Below, piece by piece: positions 17,930 to 25,335 of a DNA stretch of 64,000 nucleotides; positions within the stretch are counted from its first letter, which is position 1, and every line of letters starts with the position of its first letter. Where the stretch lies: NCBI RefSeq assembly GCF_040096615.1, contig NZ_JBBMEJ010000004.1, positions 124,001 through 188,000 of the forward strand, written 5' to 3'. The position numbers and the translations under genes were made by a program. The notes under the pieces were generated by a model. It saw nothing but the letters and a program-made list of their open reading frames with translations, was not told the origin of the DNA and ran no database searches. The DNA is from Blautia_A aquisgranensis. Its GTDB lineage: Bacteria; Bacillota; Clostridia; Lachnospirales; Lachnospiraceae.

Positions 17930-18016
17930 TTGAATCCTATTACTTCTTTTTTAGTCGCTGTCGCGGCTGGTGTAGCCTGCCACTACATCATCAAATGGTT
18001 AGACAGCGATAAATAA
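17930..18016 (+). CDS. 28-residue hydrophobic toxin-like peptide
   Basis: Begins with TTG after a strong AAAGGGGGTG site and encodes 28 residues: a short N-terminus (NPITSFL), one membrane helix (VAVAAGVACHYIIKW) and a charged tail (LDSDK). I recall very similar short peptides of the pattern FLVSVAAGVxxYYxCKWLD scattered through Lachnospiraceae genomes without assigned function. Size, single membrane helix and charged end resemble type I toxins such as TxpA/BsrG or the holin-like putative toxins. It has its own promoter and a strong terminator and stands against the transcription of its neighbours. No antisense RNA promoter could be identified with confidence. Toxin function is inference. Confidence 0.6.
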   Translation: MNPITSFLVAVAAGVACHYIIKWLDSDK

Positions 18017-18058
18017 CAGCAACTAACCTCGGTTTGTGTACCGCAAAAGCACAAAAAG

Positions 18059-18095
18059 AAAGCTCCCGGAGTTCGCACCTCCGAGAGCTTTTGTC
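18059..18095 (+). terminator. Terminator of the small peptide gene
   Basis: AAAGCTC-CGGAG (18059-18071) pairs with CTCCG-GAGCTTT (18079-18091) and is followed by TTGTCTT. It ends the peptide transcript about 45 bp past its stop. Confidence 0.8.
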
Positions 18096-18138
18096 TTACA
18101 TTGAATATCTATTACTTCTTTTGCCTATTGGCATTATA

Positions 18139-18435
18139 TCATATGAATTTTTTGTTTGCAATATACCTAATATGCTTTTTCAGCGTATTCCTGCTTATAT
18201 TATATCTATTCATCAAATCTATTTGTTTTATACTTCTATCGGTAAGAAATTTCTTTATATCTTCCTCAAGCTCTGGTGACATTTTATCAAGCTGTCCTGT
18301 CTTGCGTCCAGATTTCTTACTGCTGGCAGCAATTCCATCTTTTATACATTTTACCGTAATTTTTCTTTCTTGTTCTGCCCGGATTAACAGTTCTATTATA
18401 TCTTGTAAAGATTTCTGGATAGTCTTATTGTGCCG
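18139..18435 (-). pseudogene. Serine resolvase remnant (C-terminal part)
   Basis: An open minus-strand frame of 98 codons without a start reads like the C-terminal part of a small serine resolvase/invertase. It has AEQERKITVKCIKDGIAASS (the E-helix region with ERxxxxxxxKxGI), then SGRKTGQLDK and a helix-turn-helix with QIDLMNRYNISRNTLKKHI. The catalytic N-terminal domain is missing; an in-frame stop at 18436-18438 and shifted fragments upstream mark decay. With the adjacent small peptide this may be the scar of an old mobile element between the NSS gene and rpsI. Base composition is AT-richer than the flanks. Confidence 0.65.
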
Positions 18436-18545
18436 TCATTATAATTATTTATCAGCATATTTTGACGTTTTTATAATAAACTTATTGTTGTTGTGTTTAA
18501 ATGTCCCTTTAGGGGTTTCTCTATTTACTTAAATTCCAGGCATAA

Positions 18546-18579
18546 AAAACCTCGGAAAATCAATGTTTTCCGAGGTTTT
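18546..18579 (-). terminator. Terminator of the rplM-rpsI operon
   Basis: A perfect 14-bp inverted repeat (18546-18559, 18566-18579) with a 6-nt loop and T-rich ends on both strands, downstream of rpsI. Confidence 0.9.
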
Positions 18580-18655
18580 AATAAATTTCTGCATAAGCTC
18601 CACAAACTGAACTCGAAAAAGACTTCTCTTTCTCTCGTTGTCGCTTCGCTCCAAA

Positions 18656-19048
18656 TTATCGTTTGGAGAACTGTGGTGCACGACGAGCAGCTTTGAGACC
18701 GTATTTCTTACGCTCTTTCATACGTGGATCACGTGTAAGGAATCCAGCAGCTTTAAGAGCTGGTCTGTAGTCGCTGTCTGCCTCAAGGAGTGCTCTGGAA
18801 ACACCGTGACGGATTGCTCCAGCCTGTCCTGTGTATCCACCGCCGTGAACGTTAACGATCACGTCGAATTTACCCTCTGTCTCTGTAAGAGCGAGTGGCT
18901 GACGAACGATAACTTTCAGAGTCTCAAGTCCGAAGTACTCATCGATGTCTCTTTTATTGATAGTGATTTTACCTGTTCCAGGTACCAGGTAAACTCTTGC
19001 GATTGATTTCTTTCTTCTTCCTGTTCCGTAGAATTTTGCGCTAGCCAA
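18656..19048 (-). CDS. rpsI: 30S ribosomal protein S9
   Basis: A 130-residue S9: N-terminal YGTGRRKKSIARV, the conserved GGGYTGQAGAIRHG loop and the basic C-terminus ending KAARRAPQFSKR that reaches the P-site tRNA. The start is TTG at 19048, chosen because AGGAGG lies 9 nt upstream and it gives the family N-terminus. It follows rplM by 16 bp in the universal L13-S9 order and ends before a strong terminator. Confidence 0.97.
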   Translation of the reverse strand: MASAKFYGTGRRKKSIARVYLVPGTGKITINKRDIDEYFGLETLKVIVRQPLALTETEGKFDVIVNVHGGGYTGQAGAIRHGVSRALLEADSDYRPALKAAGFLTRDPRMKERKKYGLKAARRAPQFSKR

Positions 19049-19064
19049 TGTTTTCTACCTCCTA

Positions 19065-19493
19065 TTAAAATGTTAAAACTTCAGGCTTCTGAGCCTCATG
19101 TTTGTGCTCTGGTCCTGCGTATACGAAAAGTTTCTTGTTCATAGCTCTTCCAAGAGGTCCTTTCGGAAGCATTCCCTTAACTGCGAGCTCGATAACCTTC
19201 TCAGGTTTCTTTGCTAACATTTCTTTTAATGTGGTCTCTTTCATTCCACCAACATACTCGGAGTGGTTATAATAAATCTTCTGCTCAAGCTTCTTGCCTG
19301 TAACTTTGATCTTATCAGCGTTTACAACGATTACATAATCTCCTGTGTCAACGTGCGGTGTAAACTGAGGTTTGTTCTTTCCTCTTAAAACACTTGCAAC
19401 ACCGGATGCCAGACGTCCCAGAGTGCAACCCTCTGCGTCAACTACATACCATTTTCTTTCGATTTTATCCGGATTAGCCATATAAGTCTGCAT
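19065..19493 (-). CDS. rplM: 50S ribosomal protein L13
   Basis: A 142-residue L13 with the family motifs WYVVDAEGCTLGRLAS near the N-terminus, NADKIKVTGKKLEQKIYYNH in the middle and AVKGMLPKGPLGR near the end. It is an early-assembly protein of the large subunit. AGGAGG lies 7 nt before the ATG. First gene of the L13-S9 operon, behind a near-consensus promoter and a ~170-nt leader. Confidence 0.97.
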   Translation of the reverse strand: MQTYMANPDKIERKWYVVDAEGCTLGRLASGVASVLRGKNKPQFTPHVDTGDYVIVVNADKIKVTGKKLEQKIYYNHSEYVGGMKETTLKEMLAKKPEKVIELAVKGMLPKGPLGRAMNKKLFVYAGPEHKHEAQKPEVLTF

Positions 19494-19697
19494 GGTCCTA
19501 CCTCCTGTTATTTATCAACGATAATGTTTCTCAAACCGCGGTACTTCCGCGAAAAAGTAAATGGAAACGCGGGTGCAAAATAAATCGCGGAAATGTCCGA
19601 AACCGCTGATAAAATGCCGTCGCCGGGGCTATTGGCTCAAGCATCTTCGCACTACGTCACATTGAGTTATTATATTATAATGAATTGTGCCTGTCAA
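19494..19697 (-). promoter_or_regulatory. rplM promoter and leader
   Basis: Minus strand TTGACA (19697-19692), 17-bp spacer, TATAAT (19674-19669). The ~170-nt leader is GC-richer than the promoter and holds several short inverted repeats (CGCGGAA/TTCCGCG, CCGCGG). Firmicutes L13 operons often carry an autoregulatory L13 leader RNA; position fits, but I cannot confirm the fold. Confidence 0.6.
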
Positions 19698-19728
19698 CTG
19701 TTTTTTCATGTAATTTTCAACAAAATTC

Positions 19729-21036
19729 TCATCGAATCGGGATCAGGATTTTAAGTTCAAACCAGTTGTCCTTCTGGCAGGCCACAGTGGAGCCGCCGTA
19801 CTTCTCCACAGTAGCGCAGATACTTTTCATGCCGTATCCATGAAGCCGCTTATCCTTCTTGGTTGTCACCGGCATTCCGTTTCGGAACTGGATCTTTTCA
19901 TCGCAGTAATTCTCAGTACGGATGCGGACGAACTGTTTTTCTCTGGATACGTACAGCCAGATCAGACGTTTCTCTTTTTCCTTCTGGCGGCTGACACTCT
20001 CAATGGCATTATCCAGCATATTTCCAAACAGTGCACTGATATCCATATCATCCATGAATGACAGGCTCTGTCCCTCCATGATCACCTTCAGCTCGATCTC
20101 CCGTTTCTGGCATACCATAGATTTATTTGTAAGCATAGCATCCAGAATCCGGTTTCCGGTCTTGTTCTGCGTCTCATAAACCTTGATCTCATGCTCCATC
20201 TTATCCAGATATTCCTTTGATTTTCCGGTGTCTGTCTGGCTTCTCAGAAGATTGATCTGATGCTTCAGATCGTGATATTTCTGATTGACCACATCAATAC
20301 TCTCCCTGGAAAGCTGATAATTCTTATACTGCATCTCCATGATGTTGCGGAGAGCATCTTTTTCCAGGCGGAGCTGCATCTCCTTGACCTGGATATGATA
20401 AGCGTACAGCACCGCCATCCCGCTTAAGTCCACCAGTGTACGGATGATATAGATATCCATTGCAAAACGCCCGCTGAACAGTCCGTTCTGATCCAGATAG
20501 CTTAAATTACTCATTCCAAAAACAGCAGCCGCAACGATAACCACAACAAGCAGCTCCCGGCGTGTCACATTCAGCTCCTCGATATCTTTTTTCAGATAAC
20601 GTTCCATAAGAAAAAGGATTCCGAAAAGCAGTGCATAAACCACAGCCATGATCACCCATTCCCAGTAAAACCCGCAATCTGTCAGTTCATGGATGTAATA
20701 AAAAACCTGCCAGCACAGAGACGCCGCGAACTCTCCATTGATAAAAGCCTTCACACAGAAAAATCCAGCTTCCCGTACTGTAAAACGATTACATATGTAA
20801 ATATAAAAATATAAAAGCCCGATGATCACCACCATAGCCGGAAGAAACAACGCATTTCCAACACCATGGGTCCATGTCATAAACAATAAAAGGAGGGCAA
20901 ACTGAAGACAGCTTACCGCACCCAGCTTCCATCCCTCTAATTTTCTTTCGTTGGAGCCTGCGATCACAAGCCCCGACATGGCATAAGCTATGGCATAGTA
21001 ATAACCTGGTGTATTCAACACCTCTCCTGCATTCAT
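19729..21036 (-). CDS. AgrC-like sensor histidine kinase (GHKL type)
   Basis: A 435-residue kinase. About seven hydrophobic segments fill residues 10-215. The phosphoacceptor region is YHDLKHQINLL, the histidine of the AgrC-type DxKHQ motif near residue 258. The catalytic domain has GNMLDNAIES and GYGMKSI. Such kinases sense secreted peptides or other extracellular signals and phosphorylate a LytTR-type regulator. Its ATG overlaps the regulator's stop (ATGA). No precursor-peptide or AgrB gene is visible nearby, so the ligand may be something else, possibly a sugar-related signal for the adjoining glycoside hydrolase genes. Confidence 0.88.
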   Translation of the reverse strand: MNAGEVLNTPGYYYAIAYAMSGLVIAGSNERKLEGWKLGAVSCLQFALLLLFMTWTHGVGNALFLPAMVVIIGLLYFYIYICNRFTVREAGFFCVKAFINGEFAASLCWQVFYYIHELTDCGFYWEWVIMAVVYALLFGILFLMERYLKKDIEELNVTRRELLVVVIVAAAVFGMSNLSYLDQNGLFSGRFAMDIYIIRTLVDLSGMAVLYAYHIQVKEMQLRLEKDALRNIMEMQYKNYQLSRESIDVVNQKYHDLKHQINLLRSQTDTGKSKEYLDKMEHEIKVYETQNKTGNRILDAMLTNKSMVCQKREIELKVIMEGQSLSFMDDMDISALFGNMLDNAIESVSRQKEKEKRLIWLYVSREKQFVRIRTENYCDEKIQFRNGMPVTTKKDKRLHGYGMKSICATVEKYGGSTVACQKDNWFELKILIPIR

Positions 21037-21743
21037 TTGCCCACCTCATTCAGATATTCATTTAATGCGTCAAGGAAAGGCTTCCGTCTGCTGCGGCTGA
21101 CCTGGATCACGTCACCGTTTACGCATACGTCACTTCCCACATAATTCTCCACATACTCAAGATTCACGATATAGCACCGGTTACACCGGAAAAATCCCGC
21201 CGGGTCCAGCTGGCTCTCTGCATCCTTCATAGTTCCCTTGGTACTGTATTCCCCTTCTGTGGTATGATAGATCAGAAGATGATCCTGTACCTCCACGTAA
21301 CAGATCTTCGCCACATCCAGCTTCTGCATTCCGCCCTTCAACGAGATCGTAATATATTCACTCGCTGAGGTCTTTACACGGGAAAGAGCTCTTCCCATAC
21401 TCTCGGAAAAAGAAAACCAGGAAATTGGTTTCAGCATATAATCCAGTGCATTGACCTTATAGCCCTGTATGGCATACTGCGGTGCATTGGTGATAAAAAT
21501 GATCTCCACATCTTTATCAAGCTCCCGGATCTTCTCTGCTGCCTTCATTCCGTTCATAAAAGTCATCTCTATATCCATAAGAAGCAGATCATAGTCTGCC
21601 GAATATCCCGTAACGATATCCTCTCCATCCTGAAATTCCCTTATGGAAAATTTCAGCTTCTGTTCTTTTTCGTATTTGTGGAGACAGGACAGAAGCGCCC
21701 TTCTGTCCTGCTCATTATCCTCTACTACTGCAATGCGGACCAT
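21033..21743 (-). CDS. LytTR family response regulator
   Basis: A 236-residue AgrA/LytR-like regulator: receiver domain with acidic VVEDNEQD, phosphoacceptor aspartate in DLLLMDIEM and lysine in MLKPIS, followed by a LytTR DNA-binding domain (about 135-235; KICYVEVQDHLLIYHT, FFRCNRCYIVN). The start at 21743 has GGGGGTG 9 nt upstream; an ATG six codons earlier has no site. It is co-directional with the upstream sugar locus (79 bp after the GPH symporter), so may regulate or be part of it. Confidence 0.9.
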   Translation of the reverse strand: MVRIAVVEDNEQDRRALLSCLHKYEKEQKLKFSIREFQDGEDIVTGYSADYDLLLMDIEMTFMNGMKAAEKIRELDKDVEIIFITNAPQYAIQGYKVNALDYMLKPISWFSFSESMGRALSRVKTSASEYITISLKGGMQKLDVAKICYVEVQDHLLIYHTTEGEYSTKGTMKDAESQLDPAGFFRCNRCYIVNLEYVENYVGSDVCVNGDVIQVSRSRRKPFLDALNEYLNEVGK

Positions 21744-21822
21744 AGCTGTCTTCACCCCCATGAAAACTACTTTTCACATGAGTTCAGTATACCAAGAAAG
21801 CCGCTTTGAAACAATACAAAAA

Positions 21823-23406
21823 TCAGTCTTCCTCCCAGGTTCCACCGGCTGCGAGAACTGCTTTCTTCTGATTTTCCTTGATGATCTTATGATCCTCTTC
21901 AATGTGCTTCTCCACATCCAGTCTGCTCATCATAAATACGATGATGGCAAAGGAAATGACTTCCATTCCCAGGAATGCAAAAGCAAGCACATTTTCCACA
22001 CCGCCCATCTGACGGTACACGATCTTTCCTGTGTAATCTGCCACATTGCTGATAATGGTAAGTGTGGACGGATCACAGGCAACACCTGTGTTGGTATATC
22101 CTGCAAAAGTAAGCAGGCCATTGATGATTCCTGTACAGATTCCGGTAAGTCCGACCATGATGGAACCATATACAGACATGGTAAATCCATCGCTTCGGAA
22201 ACCGTTCTTCGCCTCCAGGTGATCCAGCACATCAGACAGAAGTGCCATGGTCACATACATAGCCGGAATACTGCCGATTCCTTTAAGGATCATTCCCACA
22301 CACACCAGCACGAAGCTGTGCACATTGATAAAGCATACCAGACCGCCGATCACAGAAAAACATAAGCCTAAAACAACTGCACGTTTTTTTCCAAGCTTGT
22401 TGGCGATCGGCCATGCAACGAACATACCCACAGCTGTAGGAAGCCCACCGATCAGTCCCAGTGTTGACATCAGTGTTCCGGAGGTCTGCTCAGGATTGGC
22501 AGAATTGATCACGCTGTCAAACATCCATCTGGCATAAAAGCTCATGGAGCTGTTTTTTACCAGCTGTCCCAGCTGGAAAAGCAGAAAATAGAGAATGATG
22601 ATCCACCAGTATTTGTTGCGGATACATCCCTGTACCTGTTTTTTCAGAGGAATTTTTTCTTCTTTTATATTAAGGTTGATGTTCTCCTCTGTGATACGCT
22701 CTCTTGTAAAATAATACTCAAGAAGAATACCAAAGAAACAGAACAGACACAGTACAATAGAAATGATTCTCCAGTGTGCATAGCTTGCCGTAACATCGAT
22801 CTCACCGTTATCTGAAACAAAGAGATAGCTCTGAAGAAGGATCGGTACGATGATGCTGGCACCGATTCCCGCGGAAGCAACCATGGCTGCATTGGAAAAT
22901 GTAGCCAGCATGCCTCGCTGTGAGGAATCTCTTGTAGACAATGCTACCATGGAACTGTGTGCTGTGTAAAAACACGGATACGCAAGAGCATAGTACAGGT
23001 TATAGGACACTGCGATCCAGATCATCTGCACTGCATCACTTTTTCCGGTCGGGGTCATAAACAGAAGGAGCACTGCAACTACCACCATCGGCGCGGACAA
23101 AAGCATGTACGGTCTTGCTTTTCCCTGTGAAGTTCTTGTGTTATCGATCCATCTTCCAATGAGAAGATTTCCAAGTACTACAAAGATCACAGATACCACC
23201 GGCAGCATAGTTGCAAACACACCGAACTTCGTCCATCCCAGAACATCCACATAGTAACGGTTCAGATATGCACCGAAAATGGAGTTTGCAAGCATGGCGC
23301 AGAAAGGTGCCAGAAAATATCCGATGATCATCTCAAGGATCTTCACATTCTCTGATTTTATTTTTGTGCGGAAAATCGGGTTTTCCACAATTTTTGTGAT
23401 TTTCAC
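21823..23406 (-). CDS. GPH-type sugar:cation symporter (MFS)
   Basis: A 527-residue major-facilitator protein with about 12 membrane segments and MelB/XynB-like features: NRYYVDVLGWTKFG near residue 50, NLLIGRWIDNTRTSQGKARPY (the conserved loop 2-3 DxxxxxxGKxRP) and a C-terminal cytoplasmic tail. It imports oligosaccharides with H+ or Na+. GTG start with GGAGG 9 nt upstream. It sits 13 bp after the GH43 gene, so it likely brings in the pentose- or hexose-containing oligosaccharides which the linked enzymes split. Confidence 0.88.
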   Translation of the reverse strand: MKITKIVENPIFRTKIKSENVKILEMIIGYFLAPFCAMLANSIFGAYLNRYYVDVLGWTKFGVFATMLPVVSVIFVVLGNLLIGRWIDNTRTSQGKARPYMLLSAPMVVVAVLLLFMTPTGKSDAVQMIWIAVSYNLYYALAYPCFYTAHSSMVALSTRDSSQRGMLATFSNAAMVASAGIGASIIVPILLQSYLFVSDNGEIDVTASYAHWRIISIVLCLFCFFGILLEYYFTRERITEENINLNIKEEKIPLKKQVQGCIRNKYWWIIILYFLLFQLGQLVKNSSMSFYARWMFDSVINSANPEQTSGTLMSTLGLIGGLPTAVGMFVAWPIANKLGKKRAVVLGLCFSVIGGLVCFINVHSFVLVCVGMILKGIGSIPAMYVTMALLSDVLDHLEAKNGFRSDGFTMSVYGSIMVGLTGICTGIINGLLTFAGYTNTGVACDPSTLTIISNVADYTGKIVYRQMGGVENVLAFAFLGMEVISFAIIVFMMSRLDVEKHIEEDHKIIKENQKKAVLAAGGTWEED

Positions 23407-23419
23407 AGATGCTTTCCTC

Positions 23420-24871
23420 CTACTTCAGATCAAATGAGTGGAAATCAAAGGAGCCTTTTCCCTCATAAGAGAAAAACAGAGCTTCTTTTTTTTCAAGGCC
23501 TGTTATCTTCGCTGAAAAAGCCTTCCGCGCTCTGGATGCCTTTACAGGAATCTCAGCTACCGGTTTTCCGTTTTCTGCAGTTCTTACGTAAACAGTTCCG
23601 GAAGCATTTCCGCAGATATTGATGCAGATCTCCTTTGTCTCTGACAGATCAAAATATTTATATCCTGCCACAGCTCCATCACACATATGTGCCACATACT
23701 GATCCTCACCGGATTCCCTGTCTCCCCCCTTCTGGGTAAGATACGGATGTCCTGCCTTCGGATGCTTCAGCATGCTTAAGAAACGGGTTCCTTTCTTTCC
23801 ATATACATTGCAGGCAATGTAGGAAGGATAATGTCCAGTCCCATTTAACGGACTGTTATTCAGTCCACAGGATGTCATCTCTGCCTGGAGGAATTTTCCG
23901 TTCTCAAAACGGATTTCTTCAGCGCATGCCTGTCTGGAGGACTGCTTGCGGTTGCTGTGTCTGTGATAGAAAATATAGTATTTTCCGTTGATCTCAATAA
24001 GGCTTCCATGGGTATTTCCCGTGGAATTCTTTGCATATTTTACATCATCCACACCTGGAAGTCCGATATCTCCGTTGCTGACCAGGATGCCGCCATATTC
24101 AAATCCGCCTGTGGGGTGATCGCTGGTGGCGTAGCACAGCTCATGGCTGTTTAAGGAACTGTAAATAAAATAATAGGTTCCGTTGAATTTACGCATGGAG
24201 CTTGCCTCCAGGAATGCATGACCTTCATAAGCCGTTCCCTTAGACTCTTTTTCTCCTGCAACACCGATGTAGCCGGGGCCTTTTTTTACAGTAAGCATAT
24301 CGGAAGGATCCAGCTCAAAGCACATCGGACCGTGCTCTGTAGGCTTGGAGCCGTCCAGAAGGATCGGGTTTCCCTGCAGTGCAAAACCGGTGTAAAGATA
24401 AAGCTTTCCGTCATCATCCATAAAAATAGCCGGATCAAACTGGAAAGGCTCTCCTTTTTTTCCGATCGGGGTGTTATCCTCATAATGAACATATCCGTAG
24501 AATTCATACTTACCTGCCGGTTTATCGCAGACAGCTACGGATATCATCTTGGTACCACCCATGAAATAATAAAGATAAAAACGACCATCAGGCCCCTGCA
24601 CCATATCCGGTGCAGCGAGGCCATTGGTCAGTCGGATCCGCGGTGCCGCAGGATCCTGCTCTCTCTTATAGATACATCCTTCGTATCTCCAGTTGCCCAA
24701 GTCGTCTACCGGTGCTGACCAGCAGACGTAGTCACCAAGGCAGAAGTTCAGTCCGTTAAACAGGTCATGGGAACCGTAAATATAAACTCTTCCATCTACG
24801 ACATGCGGTTCCGCATCCGGTACGTATTCGTAGCTTGGCAGATACGGGTTGAATGCCTGTTTTGTCTTCAT
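23420..24871 (-). CDS. GH43 family glycoside hydrolase
   Basis: A 483-residue enzyme without a signal peptide, hence cytoplasmic. The N-terminal five-bladed propeller (about 1-330) shows the GH43 catalytic triad: aspartate in VPDAEPHV (general base), aspartate in AAPDMVQG, and glutamate in GHAFLEASS (general acid). The C-terminal part (about 380-483) is a beta-rich accessory domain. GH43 enzymes are beta-xylosidases or alpha-L-arabinofuranosidases acting on xylan, arabinoxylan or arabinan oligomers. The gene is between a membrane protein and the GPH symporter in one run. The exact specificity is open. Confidence 0.88.
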   Translation of the reverse strand: MKTKQAFNPYLPSYEYVPDAEPHVVDGRVYIYGSHDLFNGLNFCLGDYVCWSAPVDDLGNWRYEGCIYKREQDPAAPRIRLTNGLAAPDMVQGPDGRFYLYYFMGGTKMISVAVCDKPAGKYEFYGYVHYEDNTPIGKKGEPFQFDPAIFMDDDGKLYLYTGFALQGNPILLDGSKPTEHGPMCFELDPSDMLTVKKGPGYIGVAGEKESKGTAYEGHAFLEASSMRKFNGTYYFIYSSLNSHELCYATSDHPTGGFEYGGILVSNGDIGLPGVDDVKYAKNSTGNTHGSLIEINGKYYIFYHRHSNRKQSSRQACAEEIRFENGKFLQAEMTSCGLNNSPLNGTGHYPSYIACNVYGKKGTRFLSMLKHPKAGHPYLTQKGGDRESGEDQYVAHMCDGAVAGYKYFDLSETKEICINICGNASGTVYVRTAENGKPVAEIPVKASRARKAFSAKITGLEKKEALFFSYEGKGSFDFHSFDLK

Positions 24872-24903
24872 TTAAATTCCTCCATTTAAACTCTTTTGTT
24901 TCT

Positions 24904-25323
24904 TTATGCTTCGATCTTTCTTCTGTTGAGGAAGCCGGAGATGATGGCGATCACAAGTGCCAGTACGTAAGCTACCACAGCTACCTCAAAAGTAACAGTC
25001 AGTTTTGCAAGTCCGACGCTGACGCTCTGGATATAAGATGCTGCGCTTTTTGCAAAAATGGCAGTTGCAACAGCTTCCAGAATGGAATACACGATTGTCA
25101 TGTTATCCCACATCGGGCGATATCCCTTTGCCAGTGTCAGGATCATCTCCATAAGACCTGCTACGATGGCGATCACTGTAAATACAACGATTACAGCTTC
25201 CAGATTATTTTTTTCCAGTCCATACATGATATATACGATCAGCGCAACCACAAGGGCGATCACAGAAATTCCTGAGACATAGATGCCGGCTGCTGCTTTT
25301 CCGAAAAATTCCTTGATATTCAT
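24904..25323 (-). CDS. Small four-helix membrane protein of unknown function
   Basis: A 139-residue protein with four strongly hydrophobic segments (about 15-35, 42-64, 78-98, 105-130), a short loop RPMWDN and a basic C-terminus FLNRRKIEA. I do not recognise a named family. It is sandwiched between the membrane-anchored GH3 gene (12 bp upstream) and GH43, on the same strand, so it may assist or localise the GH3 enzyme at the membrane. Function unknown. Confidence 0.75.
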   Translation of the reverse strand: MNIKEFFGKAAAGIYVSGISVIALVVALIVYIMYGLEKNNLEAVIVVFTVIAIVAGLMEMILTLAKGYRPMWDNMTIVYSILEAVATAIFAKSAASYIQSVSVGLAKLTVTFEVAVVAYVLALVIAIISGFLNRRKIEA

Positions 25324-25335
25324 CAGCTCTTCCTC

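Noticed and set aside
19729..21743. Complete Agr quorum-sensing system
   Set aside because: Kinase and LytTR regulator are present but no AgrB protease or peptide precursor gene was found beside them.
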